DNA of 51,602 nucleotides from Siminovitchia thermophila (GTDB lineage: Bacteria; Bacillota; Bacilli; Bacillales; Bacillaceae_C), in the NCBI RefSeq assembly GCF_016909185.1, contig NZ_JAFBFH010000034.1, forward strand, positions 1 through 51,602, read 5' to 3'. The position numbers were made by a program, and so were the translations under genes. Below the pieces are notes generated by a model that was given only the letters and a program-made list of their open reading frames with translations, did no database searches and was not told the origin of the DNA. Positions 34,952 to 42,557 of this stretch are shown one piece after another (position 1 is the stretch's first letter; the number at the start of each line of letters is the position of its first letter).

Positions 34952-36085
34952 TTATTTCCCTAAGAAATTTTCCGTATAATAGGGCCTTGAATCGGAATCA
35001 AAGGCTACCCCGACTCCTAAAGTGTTAAAATTCGTGCTTAATATATTTTCCCTATGGCCCAGTGAGTTCATTAATCCTTCATGGGCAAAAATACTGCTGG
35101 CCTGCCCGGAAGCAATATTTTCTCCCGCCGCTTGATAAGTGATGCGATCTTGTTTTAAACGATCAAATGGGGAAAGGCCATCCAAGTTATCATGGCTAAA
35201 ATAGCGGTTTTTGGCCATATCCGCGCTGTGATCGCGTGCGGTTATTTTGACATGGTCATCCCATGAAAGAGGCGAGAGGCCATTTTGAACTCTTGCGGCA
35301 TTTGTAAGATCAAAGAGCTGATACTCAAATCCTTCCTGTAACGCCTGATTACCGTCGGCAAAAAAATCTTGTTTTTGCTGTTCAAGATCCTTGCTGATGA
35401 TTTGCAAAGCGGTAACCGTATCGTTTTCATGCTTGTCGAAAAATACGGTAATATAGCTATTGTCCAGCTCATAAATGTTGTACTCGCCATTGTTTTGAAC
35501 TTGATACATGACGAGTCCTTTTTGAATCCCTTTGATCGGTTCACCAAGTTTTTCAATAATGGATTGTCTGGTGTCATTGCTTTTAATGCCCAGTTTGGAT
35601 GAAATCAAATCCTGATTCGTATATAATCCGGCCACTTTTCCTTGATCATCGTATGCCGCCATAAAAAAGTTCTGATAGTTTTCATGATAAGCATGCCATT
35701 GTACGCCATATTCGTTAGAAGAAGCGCGCTTGGCTGCTCCAACCTGCTTTTCAACTTCTTCTTTTGTATCGCCAATTTCAACATTATGAATGGAAAATGT
35801 TTGTTCGGCTGGTGTTTCGAGATCCGGATTATTCACATCTTCCTGTTCCGGCTTTTCATTCGTATTTGAATCCAGTTCTTTCAGCTTTTGAGTAAGCGCC
35901 TGAAATCCATCTTCGAGTTCACCGAGAAGCTGGGCAATTTCCGGCTTGTTTTTAAACGTTTCAACGTAAGAGTAAATGTCATTAAATATAGATGGGCCAT
36001 CTGCTGCCGCTTGATCTTTATTTTGGAAATATAAAAAGCATCCTGCAATGAACAAGCATATGAGAAGGGCTCTAAAAAACTTCAA
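34952..36085 (-). CDS. ylbC: CAP/SCP-domain secreted protein, YlbC-like
   Basis: This 377-residue exported protein has a signal or anchor helix (about 4-20). A Glu/Asn-rich linker follows, then a CAP-associated N-terminal domain (about 95-235, VEIGDTKEEVEKQVG, LGIKSNDTRQSIIEKLGEP). A C-terminal CAP domain follows (about 255-377, DLTNAARVQNGLSPLSWDDH, ADMAKNRYFSHDN, AGENIASG, HRENILSTNFNTLGVGVA). The His and Glu cavity residues of CAP proteins are present. Order and length fit B. subtilis YlbC/YkwD relatives, whose role at the cell surface or in spores is unclear. AGAGGTAATCC precedes the start. Confidence 0.88.
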   Translation of the reverse strand: MKFFRALLICLFIAGCFLYFQNKDQAAADGPSIFNDIYSYVETFKNKPEIAQLLGELEDGFQALTQKLKELDSNTNEKPEQEDVNNPDLETPAEQTFSIHNVEIGDTKEEVEKQVGAAKRASSNEYGVQWHAYHENYQNFFMAAYDDQGKVAGLYTNQDLISSKLGIKSNDTRQSIIEKLGEPIKGIQKGLVMYQVQNNGEYNIYELDNSYITVFFDKHENDTVTALQIISKDLEQQKQDFFADGNQALQEGFEYQLFDLTNAARVQNGLSPLSWDDHVKITARDHSADMAKNRYFSHDNLDGLSPFDRLKQDRITYQAAGENIASGQASSIFAHEGLMNSLGHRENILSTNFNTLGVGVAFDSDSRPYYTENFLGK

Positions 36086-36812
36086 ATGGATTACCTCTTT
36101 CGATTTTCGGAGTTATTTGGTTTTATTTTATAATGTTTAAAAAGCAAATGGAAATAACTCGAGATTGGTAAATTAAGTATTGAACTATATTCAATTTGAC
36201 ATGAGGTATCCAAATTCATGTCAAAAGGCCACTTTCGCAAACGATCCTAAAAAATTAAGTCATACTATTGAAAAGGCTGGGAAACCTCTTCAGTGTTAGC
36301 CTTCGCCTTCATACAAACTTCATACTTAGCAGTGGCTTTATGACTTCTCCTTACTGTTTTAACTTACATTTTTATTTAAAAAACAGATAGGACATGACTT
36401 GTTTTATCATATCATTATACCCTTGCCTTCTTCCTGAAAAACCTGTTTTTCATATTCTTCATGTAATGTTAAGTGTAAGCAAAACGGACAGTGCAACTGT
36501 AAATTTACAAAGTATTCAACGGCAAATGCTCCCTTATGAAACTCTTGATCGGATAATGAGGTTTTGGATTTATTATATTTAATATTTTCGATTGTTTTCC
36601 CCGAACCCTTGCGTCCCTTATCAACCATTTCAGAATGCACCGCGAATTCCTTTCAGACTATCTACTGTACTTTCTAGATGTTAGTCCTTTGGAAATTTCC
36701 GCATAAAACAGAGTCGTTTTCTTTTTTTCTATTATAATAGAGTTTGTGTGATTCTATTATCTAATATGGGATACTATTATATATCGGGTTTTGAAAAAAA
36801 GGAGAATTACCG
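36086..36812 (+). other. Intergenic region upstream of the Bce-type module
   Basis: The 727-base gap holds one plausible minus-strand small ORF (36407-36640) and otherwise AT-rich sequence. A TATAAT at about 36732 followed by further AT-rich sequence may drive the response regulator, but no -35 could be fixed. Confidence 0.35.
36407..36640 (-). CDS. Small protein of 77 residues with a CPFC motif
   Basis: The minus strand reads 77 codons from GTG 36640 (AAAGGAA eight bases upstream). The N-terminal third is basic and polar (KGRKGSGKTIENIKYNKSKT). The C-terminal part contains LQLHCPFCLHLTLHEEYEK, a CxxC-His arrangement that could bind a metal or form a disulfide. No family was recognised. An internal ATG (fifth codon) is an alternative start. 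It could equally be a chance ORF. Confidence 0.4.
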   Translation of the reverse strand: MHSEMVDKGRKGSGKTIENIKYNKSKTSLSDQEFHKGAFAVEYFVNLQLHCPFCLHLTLHEEYEKQVFQEEGKGIMI

Positions 36813-37514
36813 GTGTACAGAATATTTCTAATCGAAGACGATGTCCAGCTGGGTGAACTGATCCATAATCATTTGGAACGCTACGGATATGTCGTGTATC
36901 AGCCAAAGAGTTTTATGAATATAGTAGAGGAGTTTGCGGAAGTCCGACCTGATCTTGTTTTGCTGGATATTAACTTGCCTTATTATGATGGCTATTATTT
37001 GTGCAGAAGTTTTCGGCAGCAATCCAAAGTTCCGATTTTGGTCCTCTCTGCCCGGAGTCAAGAACTGGACCAGATTATGGCGATTGAGCTTGGGGCTGAC
37101 GATTATATGACGAAGCCGTTTACGTTTGACATACTGCTCTCCAAAATCAAAGCAACCATCCGGAGAGTGTACGGGGAATATGCAACAAACGATGATTCAA
37201 CTACTTGTGCCGGCCCGCTTTGTATTCATGCAAAAGACCTGACTTTGACATGCCGCGGGAAAAAAGTCGAGCTTAGCAAAAATGAATATAAACTGCTAAA
37301 AAAGTTGATGGCTCATCACGGCGCGTTTGTCTCGAGGGAAGAGCTGATCGAAGAGGTGTGGGATTCGGTTACTTTTGTCGATGATAATACACTCACCGTC
37401 AATATCGCCAGAATAAAGCAGAAACTCTCTGAATTGGGAGTAGGTCAAACGATCAAAAGCAGAAGAGGGGCGGGCTATATGTTGCAGGATCCGGATGTAT
37501 ATGAGGGACTATGA
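36813..37514 (+). CDS. OmpR-family response regulator, BceR-like
   Basis: This 233-residue regulator has a receiver domain (phospho-acceptor Asp52 in LVLLDINLP, Lys101 in TKPF) and a winged-helix DNA-binding domain (about 130-225). The WDSVTFVDDNTLTVNIARIK segment is typical of BceR/PsdR/YxdJ. It starts with GTG after AAAAGGAG and overlaps the histidine kinase by ATGA-type coupling. A TNACA-N4-TGTAA box before the ABC genes is the expected target. Confidence 0.92.
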   Translation: MYRIFLIEDDVQLGELIHNHLERYGYVVYQPKSFMNIVEEFAEVRPDLVLLDINLPYYDGYYLCRSFRQQSKVPILVLSARSQELDQIMAIELGADDYMTKPFTFDILLSKIKATIRRVYGEYATNDDSTTCAGPLCIHAKDLTLTCRGKKVELSKNEYKLLKKLMAHHGAFVSREELIEEVWDSVTFVDDNTLTVNIARIKQKLSELGVGQTIKSRRGAGYMLQDPDVYEGL

Positions 37515-38539
37515 TGCTGAAAGAAATATTATTGAAATTCCTCAAAGACAGAGCGCTTCTTATCGTTTTTTATATGGTGAACACGGTATGCATGATTGTT
37601 TTTTTTCATTTGAACGAAGGAGCAAACACGGAATTTTTGTATCCACTATCCATTGCAGTGTTTTTATTATTGGTCTATCTCATCATCGACTGGCTCCGCT
37701 ATTATCAAACGAACCGTGCTATTGCGCTTATGTTAAGGGATCAATTTGTAGAGTTAAAGCCGCATACCGAAGAACAAAAAGCCTTTCAGCAATTGTTGCA
37801 TAAAACCATTCATGAACATAGGGGCACATTCCATGAAATGCAGGAACAGAATAAGGAAAGGTTGTATTTTTTATCCCATTGGATGCATTATTTAAAAACG
37901 CCTGTTTCCGTGATAGAACTGATCATTCATAAGGAAGGAGAAGCAACGGGAACCGCTCAGGCGCTGGAAAAAATTCGGCAAGAAAATAAACGGCTGCATA
38001 CATCGATCGAACAAGGCTTGACAATGATCAAAATGGAGAGTTTTGAAAATGACCTGGAATTAAAATCCATTGATTTACTCGCTTCCTTGAGAAAATTAAT
38101 CAACGGCCGAAAAAGGGAATGTATTTATCAATCCATATTTCCTTCCATTGAATTCGCTGGCACGGCCGCTTACATTGTTAGCGACTTGAAATGGAACGAA
38201 TTGTTATTGGACCAAATCATCTCTAACGCAATCAAATACTCAAGCGCAAAAAACGGAAGTAAAAAACTTATTTTTCACATTGAAGAAATAGAAGAGGTTA
38301 CAACATTATCCATAACGGATGAAGGAGTGGGCATCCCATCTTATGATCTGGAAAGGGTGTTTCAGCCATTTTTTACGGGCGAAAATGGCCGGCAATTTCC
38401 AAATTCAACAGGGATCGGGCTTTATCTCTGCAAGAAAATCGCGGACAGACTTGGCCATACGATCATGATACACTCCAAAGTTGCCGAAGGTACAACGGTC
38501 ACGATCCGTTACGTATCCGGAAAAAAACCTGACCAATAA
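37511..38539 (+). CDS. Intramembrane-sensing histidine kinase, BceS-like
   Basis: The 342-residue kinase has two adjacent membrane helices (about 15-33 and 43-62) with almost no extracytoplasmic loop, the hallmark of BceS-type kinases that sense through their partner transporter. His126 in WMHYLKTPVS is the phosphorylation site. ATP-binding motifs are LDQIISNAIKYS (N box), DEGVGIPSYDLERVFQPFF (G1/F box) and NSTGIGLYLCKKIADRLG (G2). It overlaps the response regulator by four bases. Confidence 0.93.
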   Translation: MMLKEILLKFLKDRALLIVFYMVNTVCMIVFFHLNEGANTEFLYPLSIAVFLLLVYLIIDWLRYYQTNRAIALMLRDQFVELKPHTEEQKAFQQLLHKTIHEHRGTFHEMQEQNKERLYFLSHWMHYLKTPVSVIELIIHKEGEATGTAQALEKIRQENKRLHTSIEQGLTMIKMESFENDLELKSIDLLASLRKLINGRKRECIYQSIFPSIEFAGTAAYIVSDLKWNELLLDQIISNAIKYSSAKNGSKKLIFHIEEIEEVTTLSITDEGVGIPSYDLERVFQPFFTGENGRQFPNSTGIGLYLCKKIADRLGHTIMIHSKVAEGTTVTIRYVSGKKPDQ

Positions 38540-38562
38540 CCAGGAATAAAACATACTAACAT

Positions 38563-38606
38563 TAGTAGTACCCACCAAGGCCAGGATTTGTGCTACTATT
38601 TTTTTA
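38563..38606 (+). terminator. Rho-independent terminator after the kinase gene
   Basis: TAGTAG at 38563-38568 pairs with CTACTA at 38593-38598 around a partly paired loop, followed by seven T. It separates the regulator operon from the transporter operon. Confidence 0.55.
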
Positions 38607-38794
38607 TAGTAGAAGTGAAGAAAGGTTGAATACCCCCTGGGACCGATGAAGAGTCCGTTTCACACTCTTATGTGAATCAGTTTAGTATGTTAAATCCGTA
38701 GAGATAATATAAAAGAAAATGGAATCGATCAGGCGCGTCCACAAAATCAGTGAAAATTGATTTTCTGTGGCAGTCCTTTTCGGTCGTATCGTTA

Positions 38795-38812
38795 CCTTAC
38801 ATTTTTGTAAGG
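38795..38812 (+). promoter_or_regulatory. BceR-type operator
   Basis: CCTTACATTTTTGTAAGG contains TTACA-N4-TGTAA, exactly the TNACA-N4-TGTAA consensus of BceR-like regulators. A second TGTAA half-site follows at 38822-38826, as in known Bce promoters. It lies upstream of a weak -10 (TATATT, 38849-38854). Confidence 0.85.
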
Positions 38813-38898
38813 TATTTTTAGTGTAAGCGATGGATCGGATGATGTTTGTATATTAGGATGTAGAGGGATGGCAGTTTGTTGAAACAGGGGGAAGCAAC

Positions 38899-39663
38899 AT
38901 GGTTATTTTAGAGGCTAACAAGATAACGAAAGTTTACGGAGAAGCCAGTGGAGAAGGCGCCACAACAGCACTCAGGGGAGTGAGCCTTTCTATGAATAAA
39001 GGAGATTTTATTGCAATCATGGGCCCGTCCGGAAGCGGCAAAACAACCCTGCTGAACGTATTGAGCGGAATTGATCGGCCTACTTCGGGAGAAGTGATGC
39101 TTGCGGGGCATTTCATCAGCGAAATGTCAGGAGATGACTTAGCCTTGTATCGCCGCAGGCAATTGGGTTTTGTATTTCAAGAATTTAATTTATTGGATAG
39201 CTTAACAGTTAAAGAAAATATCATGTTGCCCATGGTGCTGGAACACAAAAGCGCTGGCGCAATGGAAGAAAAGGTGCAAAAGCTCGCCCGCTTATTTGAT
39301 ATAGAGGATATTTTACACAAGTATCCCTATCACATATCCGGTGGCCAGCAGCAAAGAACAGCGGTTAGCCGCGCGCTGGTGAATGAACCGAGCATCCTAT
39401 TTGCCGATGAACCAACCGGAAATCTGGATTCCAAATCGGCGGCGGCGATCATGGAATGCTTTGAAAAAATTGTACGCGACCTTTCGACAACGATTCTTCT
39501 TGTCACCCATGACGTTTTTGCCGCAAGTTACTGTCAAAAAGTGGTCTTTATAAAAGACGGCCTCATCCATTCCCATATTGTCAAAAAGGGGACGAGGAAA
39601 GAATTTTTAAACCAGATCATGGATAATCTTGCCGTTTTGGGAGGAAGAACCCATGACTTTTAA
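38899..39663 (+). CDS. ABC transporter ATP-binding protein, BceA-like
   Basis: This 254-residue ATPase has Walker A GPSGSGKTT at about 42-50, the MacB/LolD-type FVFQEFNLLDSLTVKEN Q-loop, signature ISGGQQQR and Walker B ILFADEPTGNLDSKS. It belongs to the peptide-antibiotic detoxification group. Its stop overlaps the start of the permease gene by 11 bases. The operon lies under the BceR-type box. With the permease it would protect against cell-wall-active peptides such as bacitracin or lantibiotics; the actual drug is unknown. Confidence 0.94.
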   Translation: MVILEANKITKVYGEASGEGATTALRGVSLSMNKGDFIAIMGPSGSGKTTLLNVLSGIDRPTSGEVMLAGHFISEMSGDDLALYRRRQLGFVFQEFNLLDSLTVKENIMLPMVLEHKSAGAMEEKVQKLARLFDIEDILHKYPYHISGGQQQRTAVSRALVNEPSILFADEPTGNLDSKSAAAIMECFEKIVRDLSTTILLVTHDVFAASYCQKVVFIKDGLIHSHIVKKGTRKEFLNQIMDNLAVLGGRTHDF

Positions 39664-41605
39664 TCAAATCGTGTGGAAAATGGCAAAAGTTCAATATAAG
39701 AAGTATCTCTTTTATTTTTTGTGCAACAGTTTTGCCATTATGTTCTTCTTCATGTTTTCCACTGTGTATTTTAACGAGCGGATCGAACAGGCAAAAATAT
39801 TAGAAGGGTTACAGGGTGCTTTAATGATCCCGGCCGTCGCTCTAGTCGTTTTTACTATTTTTTTCATTGGCTATTCCCACAATATCTTTATGAAACGAAG
39901 GGGAAGTGAATTCGGGCTTTTCATGACATTGGGAATGACTAAGCGTGACATCGCCAAAGTGCTACTTTTGGAAAATGGTGTTATTGCGCTTTTATCCATT
40001 TTTTCCGGCATTCTGGGGGGCGCCGTCTTTTCCCGGCTTTTCTTTCTGATATTAATGAATAGTGTAGGATTGCAAGAAATTCCTTTTCATATAAGCGGGA
40101 AAATGCTGTTGTATACGCTCATTGCTTTTTTAGCGGTTTTTTCGACAGCCGTCGGATACTCCTTATTTCGAACGCTTCATCGCAACGTGATTCAAACGTT
40201 GAAAAGTAACAAGGTGGCAGAAACGATCAAGATGAAAAGTCCAGTGCTGGGCGGTTTTGGGTTCGTGGTCATGATTGGTTCTCTCTTGTTTTTTTATTTC
40301 ACGTTTTCACAGGCTACCGATGGACTCGTGCTTTTGTGGACGGGTACGTTATTGGGAGGATTGTACTTAAGCCTTTATCAATTTACCAGCTTTTTTATCG
40401 AGCTTGCGAAAAGAAACAAGCCTTTTTATTATCGCAGATTGTTATTTTTGACGAGCCTTGATTATAGATTTAAACAATTGACATCGGTATTGATGCTTGT
40501 GACGGTCATGATCATGGTGACCCTCTTTTTTACCACCGTATTATTGGCTTTTTACCAATCAGCCAAAAAAGAAGCGTTAGAAAGAAACCCTTACGATATC
40601 GCTTTTATTCAAACCGAAACAAAAAATAATATTCCTATGGAAGAGGTCTATTCGCTTTTGGACCGGAAGGAAAATCGGGTTCAGAAGCACCTGGAAATCC
40701 CAGTCTATACCTATTACAAAAAAACAAAATGGGATTGGCAATACCAATATGTGTTTATGCCAGTGGATCATTTTAATCAATTAACTTCCGATCAGAAGAC
40801 TGTCGGACCTCGTGAGTATTTGTATTTTATGAATGAGAATCCGGATTACGGAGAAAGCAATAGTGATTATGAAGAAGGGATTAGTTTGACAAGTGGAACG
40901 AAACAGATAAGCTATTCGCTGAAGGAAACGATTATAAGAAATGAAATGAATTCTAATCTTGGACTTAATGACATTCTCGTTGTAAGCAATGCCGAATGGG
41001 AGTATCTGCTAAACAATGTAAAAGGTTTTGAATCAACGATTCATTTAATAAATGTAGAAAACTGGGAAAGCTCCATGGATGCGGTGGAGGAATTGGGCAA
41101 ACGGTTTACAAGTTATAATCAATCTACTCCGCCGATCACTGATGTTCGGACAGAACATATTTCTGAAGAAGAATTATTTCAGATTATTTCCAAAGTGGAG
41201 GACTACCATTCCAGTAAAAACGTCAATGGCATATTGTTTTTTGTGATGACATTTATCAGTATCATTTTTTTCTTTGGGTCGTTTATTCTCCTATACTTAC
41301 ATATTTTTGCCGACATTGAGCAGGAGAAGGGAAAATTTAAAAAAATATATAAAATCGGGATTACTTTAAAGGAAGTAAAAAGAATGATTACCCAAGAGTT
41401 AATGATGTTGTTTTTTTTACCCGCCATTCTTGGATCGACCTTGGCGTTCCTATTTATTGTTATTATGACGACAGATAGTGGCGGAATAATGAAAAACCTT
41501 GATATCGCTCTGCACTTTTTTATCATCGCGGCTATTTACCTGTGCATCCAAACAGGATACCTTTTGTACGCCCGGAAGAAAATGGTACAACACCTGACTG
41601 AATAA
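39653..41605 (+). CDS. ABC transporter permease, BceB-like (FtsX fold)
   Basis: The 650-residue permease has ten predicted helices. A large extracytoplasmic domain lies between helices 7 and 8 (about residues 305-520), the mark of the BceB family and the part that recognises the peptide or lipid II cycle intermediate. FtsX-type stretches are RGSEFGLFMTLGMTKRDIAK near helix 2 and EKGKFKKIYKIGITLKEVKR near the C-terminus. ATG 39653 follows GGGAGGAAG; the upstream in-frame ATG 39629 lies in the ATPase gene. It completes a full regulator-kinase-transporter module. Confidence 0.93.
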   Translation: MTFNQIVWKMAKVQYKKYLFYFLCNSFAIMFFFMFSTVYFNERIEQAKILEGLQGALMIPAVALVVFTIFFIGYSHNIFMKRRGSEFGLFMTLGMTKRDIAKVLLLENGVIALLSIFSGILGGAVFSRLFFLILMNSVGLQEIPFHISGKMLLYTLIAFLAVFSTAVGYSLFRTLHRNVIQTLKSNKVAETIKMKSPVLGGFGFVVMIGSLLFFYFTFSQATDGLVLLWTGTLLGGLYLSLYQFTSFFIELAKRNKPFYYRRLLFLTSLDYRFKQLTSVLMLVTVMIMVTLFFTTVLLAFYQSAKKEALERNPYDIAFIQTETKNNIPMEEVYSLLDRKENRVQKHLEIPVYTYYKKTKWDWQYQYVFMPVDHFNQLTSDQKTVGPREYLYFMNENPDYGESNSDYEEGISLTSGTKQISYSLKETIIRNEMNSNLGLNDILVVSNAEWEYLLNNVKGFESTIHLINVENWESSMDAVEELGKRFTSYNQSTPPITDVRTEHISEEELFQIISKVEDYHSSKNVNGILFFVMTFISIIFFFGSFILLYLHIFADIEQEKGKFKKIYKIGITLKEVKRMITQELMMLFFLPAILGSTLAFLFIVIMTTDSGGIMKNLDIALHFFIIAAIYLCIQTGYLLYARKKMVQHLTE

Positions 41606-41670
41606 AGGCGAGCCCGATTTCGTTTAAATTGATGATGAATCAACAAATAATACATGCAGGTGGATTTTAT

Positions 41671-41699
41671 GGTACAATGAATGTGGGTACCCCCGTAAC
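41671..41699 (+). promoter_or_regulatory. csoR promoter and CsoR-like box 1
   Basis: An extended -10 TGGTACAAT lies at 41670-41678. The G/C-centred inverted sequence GTGGGTACCCCCGTAAC (41683-41699) overlaps the start site, consistent with autorepression. Confidence 0.6.
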
Positions 41700-41735
41700 G
41701 TATTTTAATATTTTGACCAGAAGAGGGTGAGCTTG

Positions 41736-42041
41736 ATGAACAATACGGATGAAATTAAAGTTACACACCGATCCTCTAAAGAAAAAGAACAATTGATTAA
41801 CCGGTTAAAACGGATTGAAGGCCAAGTCCGCGGTATTCAAAGCATGATCGAAAATGACCGTTATTGTGTGGACATTTTAACCCAAATATCCGCCATTAAT
41901 GCCGCCATGAATAAGGTGGGGCTTCAACTGTTGGAAAAGCATACACAACATTGTGTAGCGGATGCGGTTAAAGATGGAGACGGAGAAAGTGCCATCCAAG
42001 AATTGATGGAAGTATTTAAACGTTTTTCCAAGTCCCTATAA
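41736..42041 (+). CDS. csoR: Copper-sensing transcriptional repressor
   Basis: This 101-residue four-helix repressor of the DUF156 family binds Cu(I) and then releases DNA. The copper ligands are Cys44, His69 and Cys73, in DRYCVDILTQ and LLEKHTQHC. This C-H-C set marks CsoR, whereas FrmR/RcnR relatives differ. The start ATG 41736 follows GAGGGTG; a GTG at 41727 is part of that ribosome binding site. It is the first gene of the csoR-copZ-copA cluster, with CsoR-like boxes before csoR, copZ (two) and copA. Confidence 0.95.
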   Translation: MNNTDEIKVTHRSSKEKEQLINRLKRIEGQVRGIQSMIENDRYCVDILTQISAINAAMNKVGLQLLEKHTQHCVADAVKDGDGESAIQELMEVFKRFSKSL

Positions 42042-42077
42042 AAAATGCCAGTGCCGTTATGCCGGCACACATTTTTA

Positions 42078-42107
42078 TTGACATACCTATCTGGGGTATG
42101 GTAAATT
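42078..42107 (+). promoter_or_regulatory. Promoter with CsoR-like box 2
   Basis: TTGACA at 42078-42083 is followed by TACCTATCTGGGGTATGG and an AT-rich -10 near 42102-42107 (spacer 18). The box sits in the spacer. It lies about 140 bases before copZ, with a short T-rich hairpin between. Confidence 0.6.
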
Positions 42108-42190
42108 GATTTGTGAAAGGAATAAAATTGCCATAACAAGGAAAAATGATAGTGGTGTTTTTACACTGTTTTTTTCTTGGAGCGTTATTT

Positions 42191-42217
42191 CATTACCATA
42201 CAGGGGTAATGTAAAAT
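42191..42217 (+). promoter_or_regulatory. CsoR-like box 3 and proximal copZ promoter
   Basis: ATTACCATACAGGGGTAAT at 42192-42210 has the ACC-N5-GGGGT arrangement of the other boxes. TAAAAT at 42212-42217 could be a -10. This is a second, closer copper-controlled site ahead of copZ. Confidence 0.6.
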
Positions 42218-42245
42218 AAAACCACCAAATGGGAGGAATGATTGT

Positions 42246-42452
42246 ATGGAACAACAAACATTGCATGTAAAAGGGATGTCTTGCGGCCACTGCGTAAATT
42301 CGATTGAGGGCGAAGTCGGAAAACTGGACGGTGTTCGATCTGTCAAAGTCCATCTGAATGAAGGAAAAGTCGATGTTTCTTTTGATGCGAATTCTATCAG
42401 TTTGCAAGCTATTAAAGATGTCATTGAGGACCAGGGATACGATGTGGTGTAA
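42246..42452 (+). CDS. copZ: Copper chaperone
   Basis: This 68-residue HMA-domain metallochaperone carries Cu(I) to CopA. The MxCxxC motif is GMSCGHC with Cys13 and Cys16. The ferredoxin-like fold fits the length exactly, and the final DQGYDVV is typical of Bacillus CopZ. GGGAGGAATG precedes the ATG. A strong terminator follows before copA, so copA probably depends partly on its own promoter and box or on read-through. Confidence 0.95.
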   Translation: MEQQTLHVKGMSCGHCVNSIEGEVGKLDGVRSVKVHLNEGKVDVSFDANSISLQAIKDVIEDQGYDVV

Positions 42453-42474
42453 CCATCTGAATCAAAAGGAAATA

Positions 42475-42510
42475 AAATAAATCGTGCAGTTTGTGGCACG
42501 ATTTATTTAT
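42475..42510 (+). terminator. Terminator between copZ and copA
   Basis: AAATAAATCGTGC at 42475-42487 and GCACGATTTATTT at 42496-42508 form a perfect 13-bp stem with an 8-base loop. The T-content of the distal arm supports termination. Confidence 0.75.
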
Positions 42511-42520
42511 TGAACGAAAT

Positions 42521-42537
42521 ATACCCCACTACAGTAT
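42521..42537 (+). promoter_or_regulatory. CsoR-like box 4 before copA
   Basis: ATACCCCACTACAGTAT has the TACCCC-type half of the other boxes and lies 20 bases before the copA start. No clear promoter elements were found around it. Confidence 0.45.
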
Positions 42538-42557
42538 GAGCATCGGGAGTGATGAAT

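Larger units (their letters stand above)
38540..38898 (+). other. Regulatory gap between bceRS- and bceAB-type genes
   Basis: This gap contains a terminator (38563-38606), a hairpin CCACAAAATCA/TGATTTTCTGTGG (38739-38770) of unknown use, and the BceR-type operator at 38795-38812. A possible -10 TATATT lies at 38849-38854. No ORF is supported. Confidence 0.6.
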
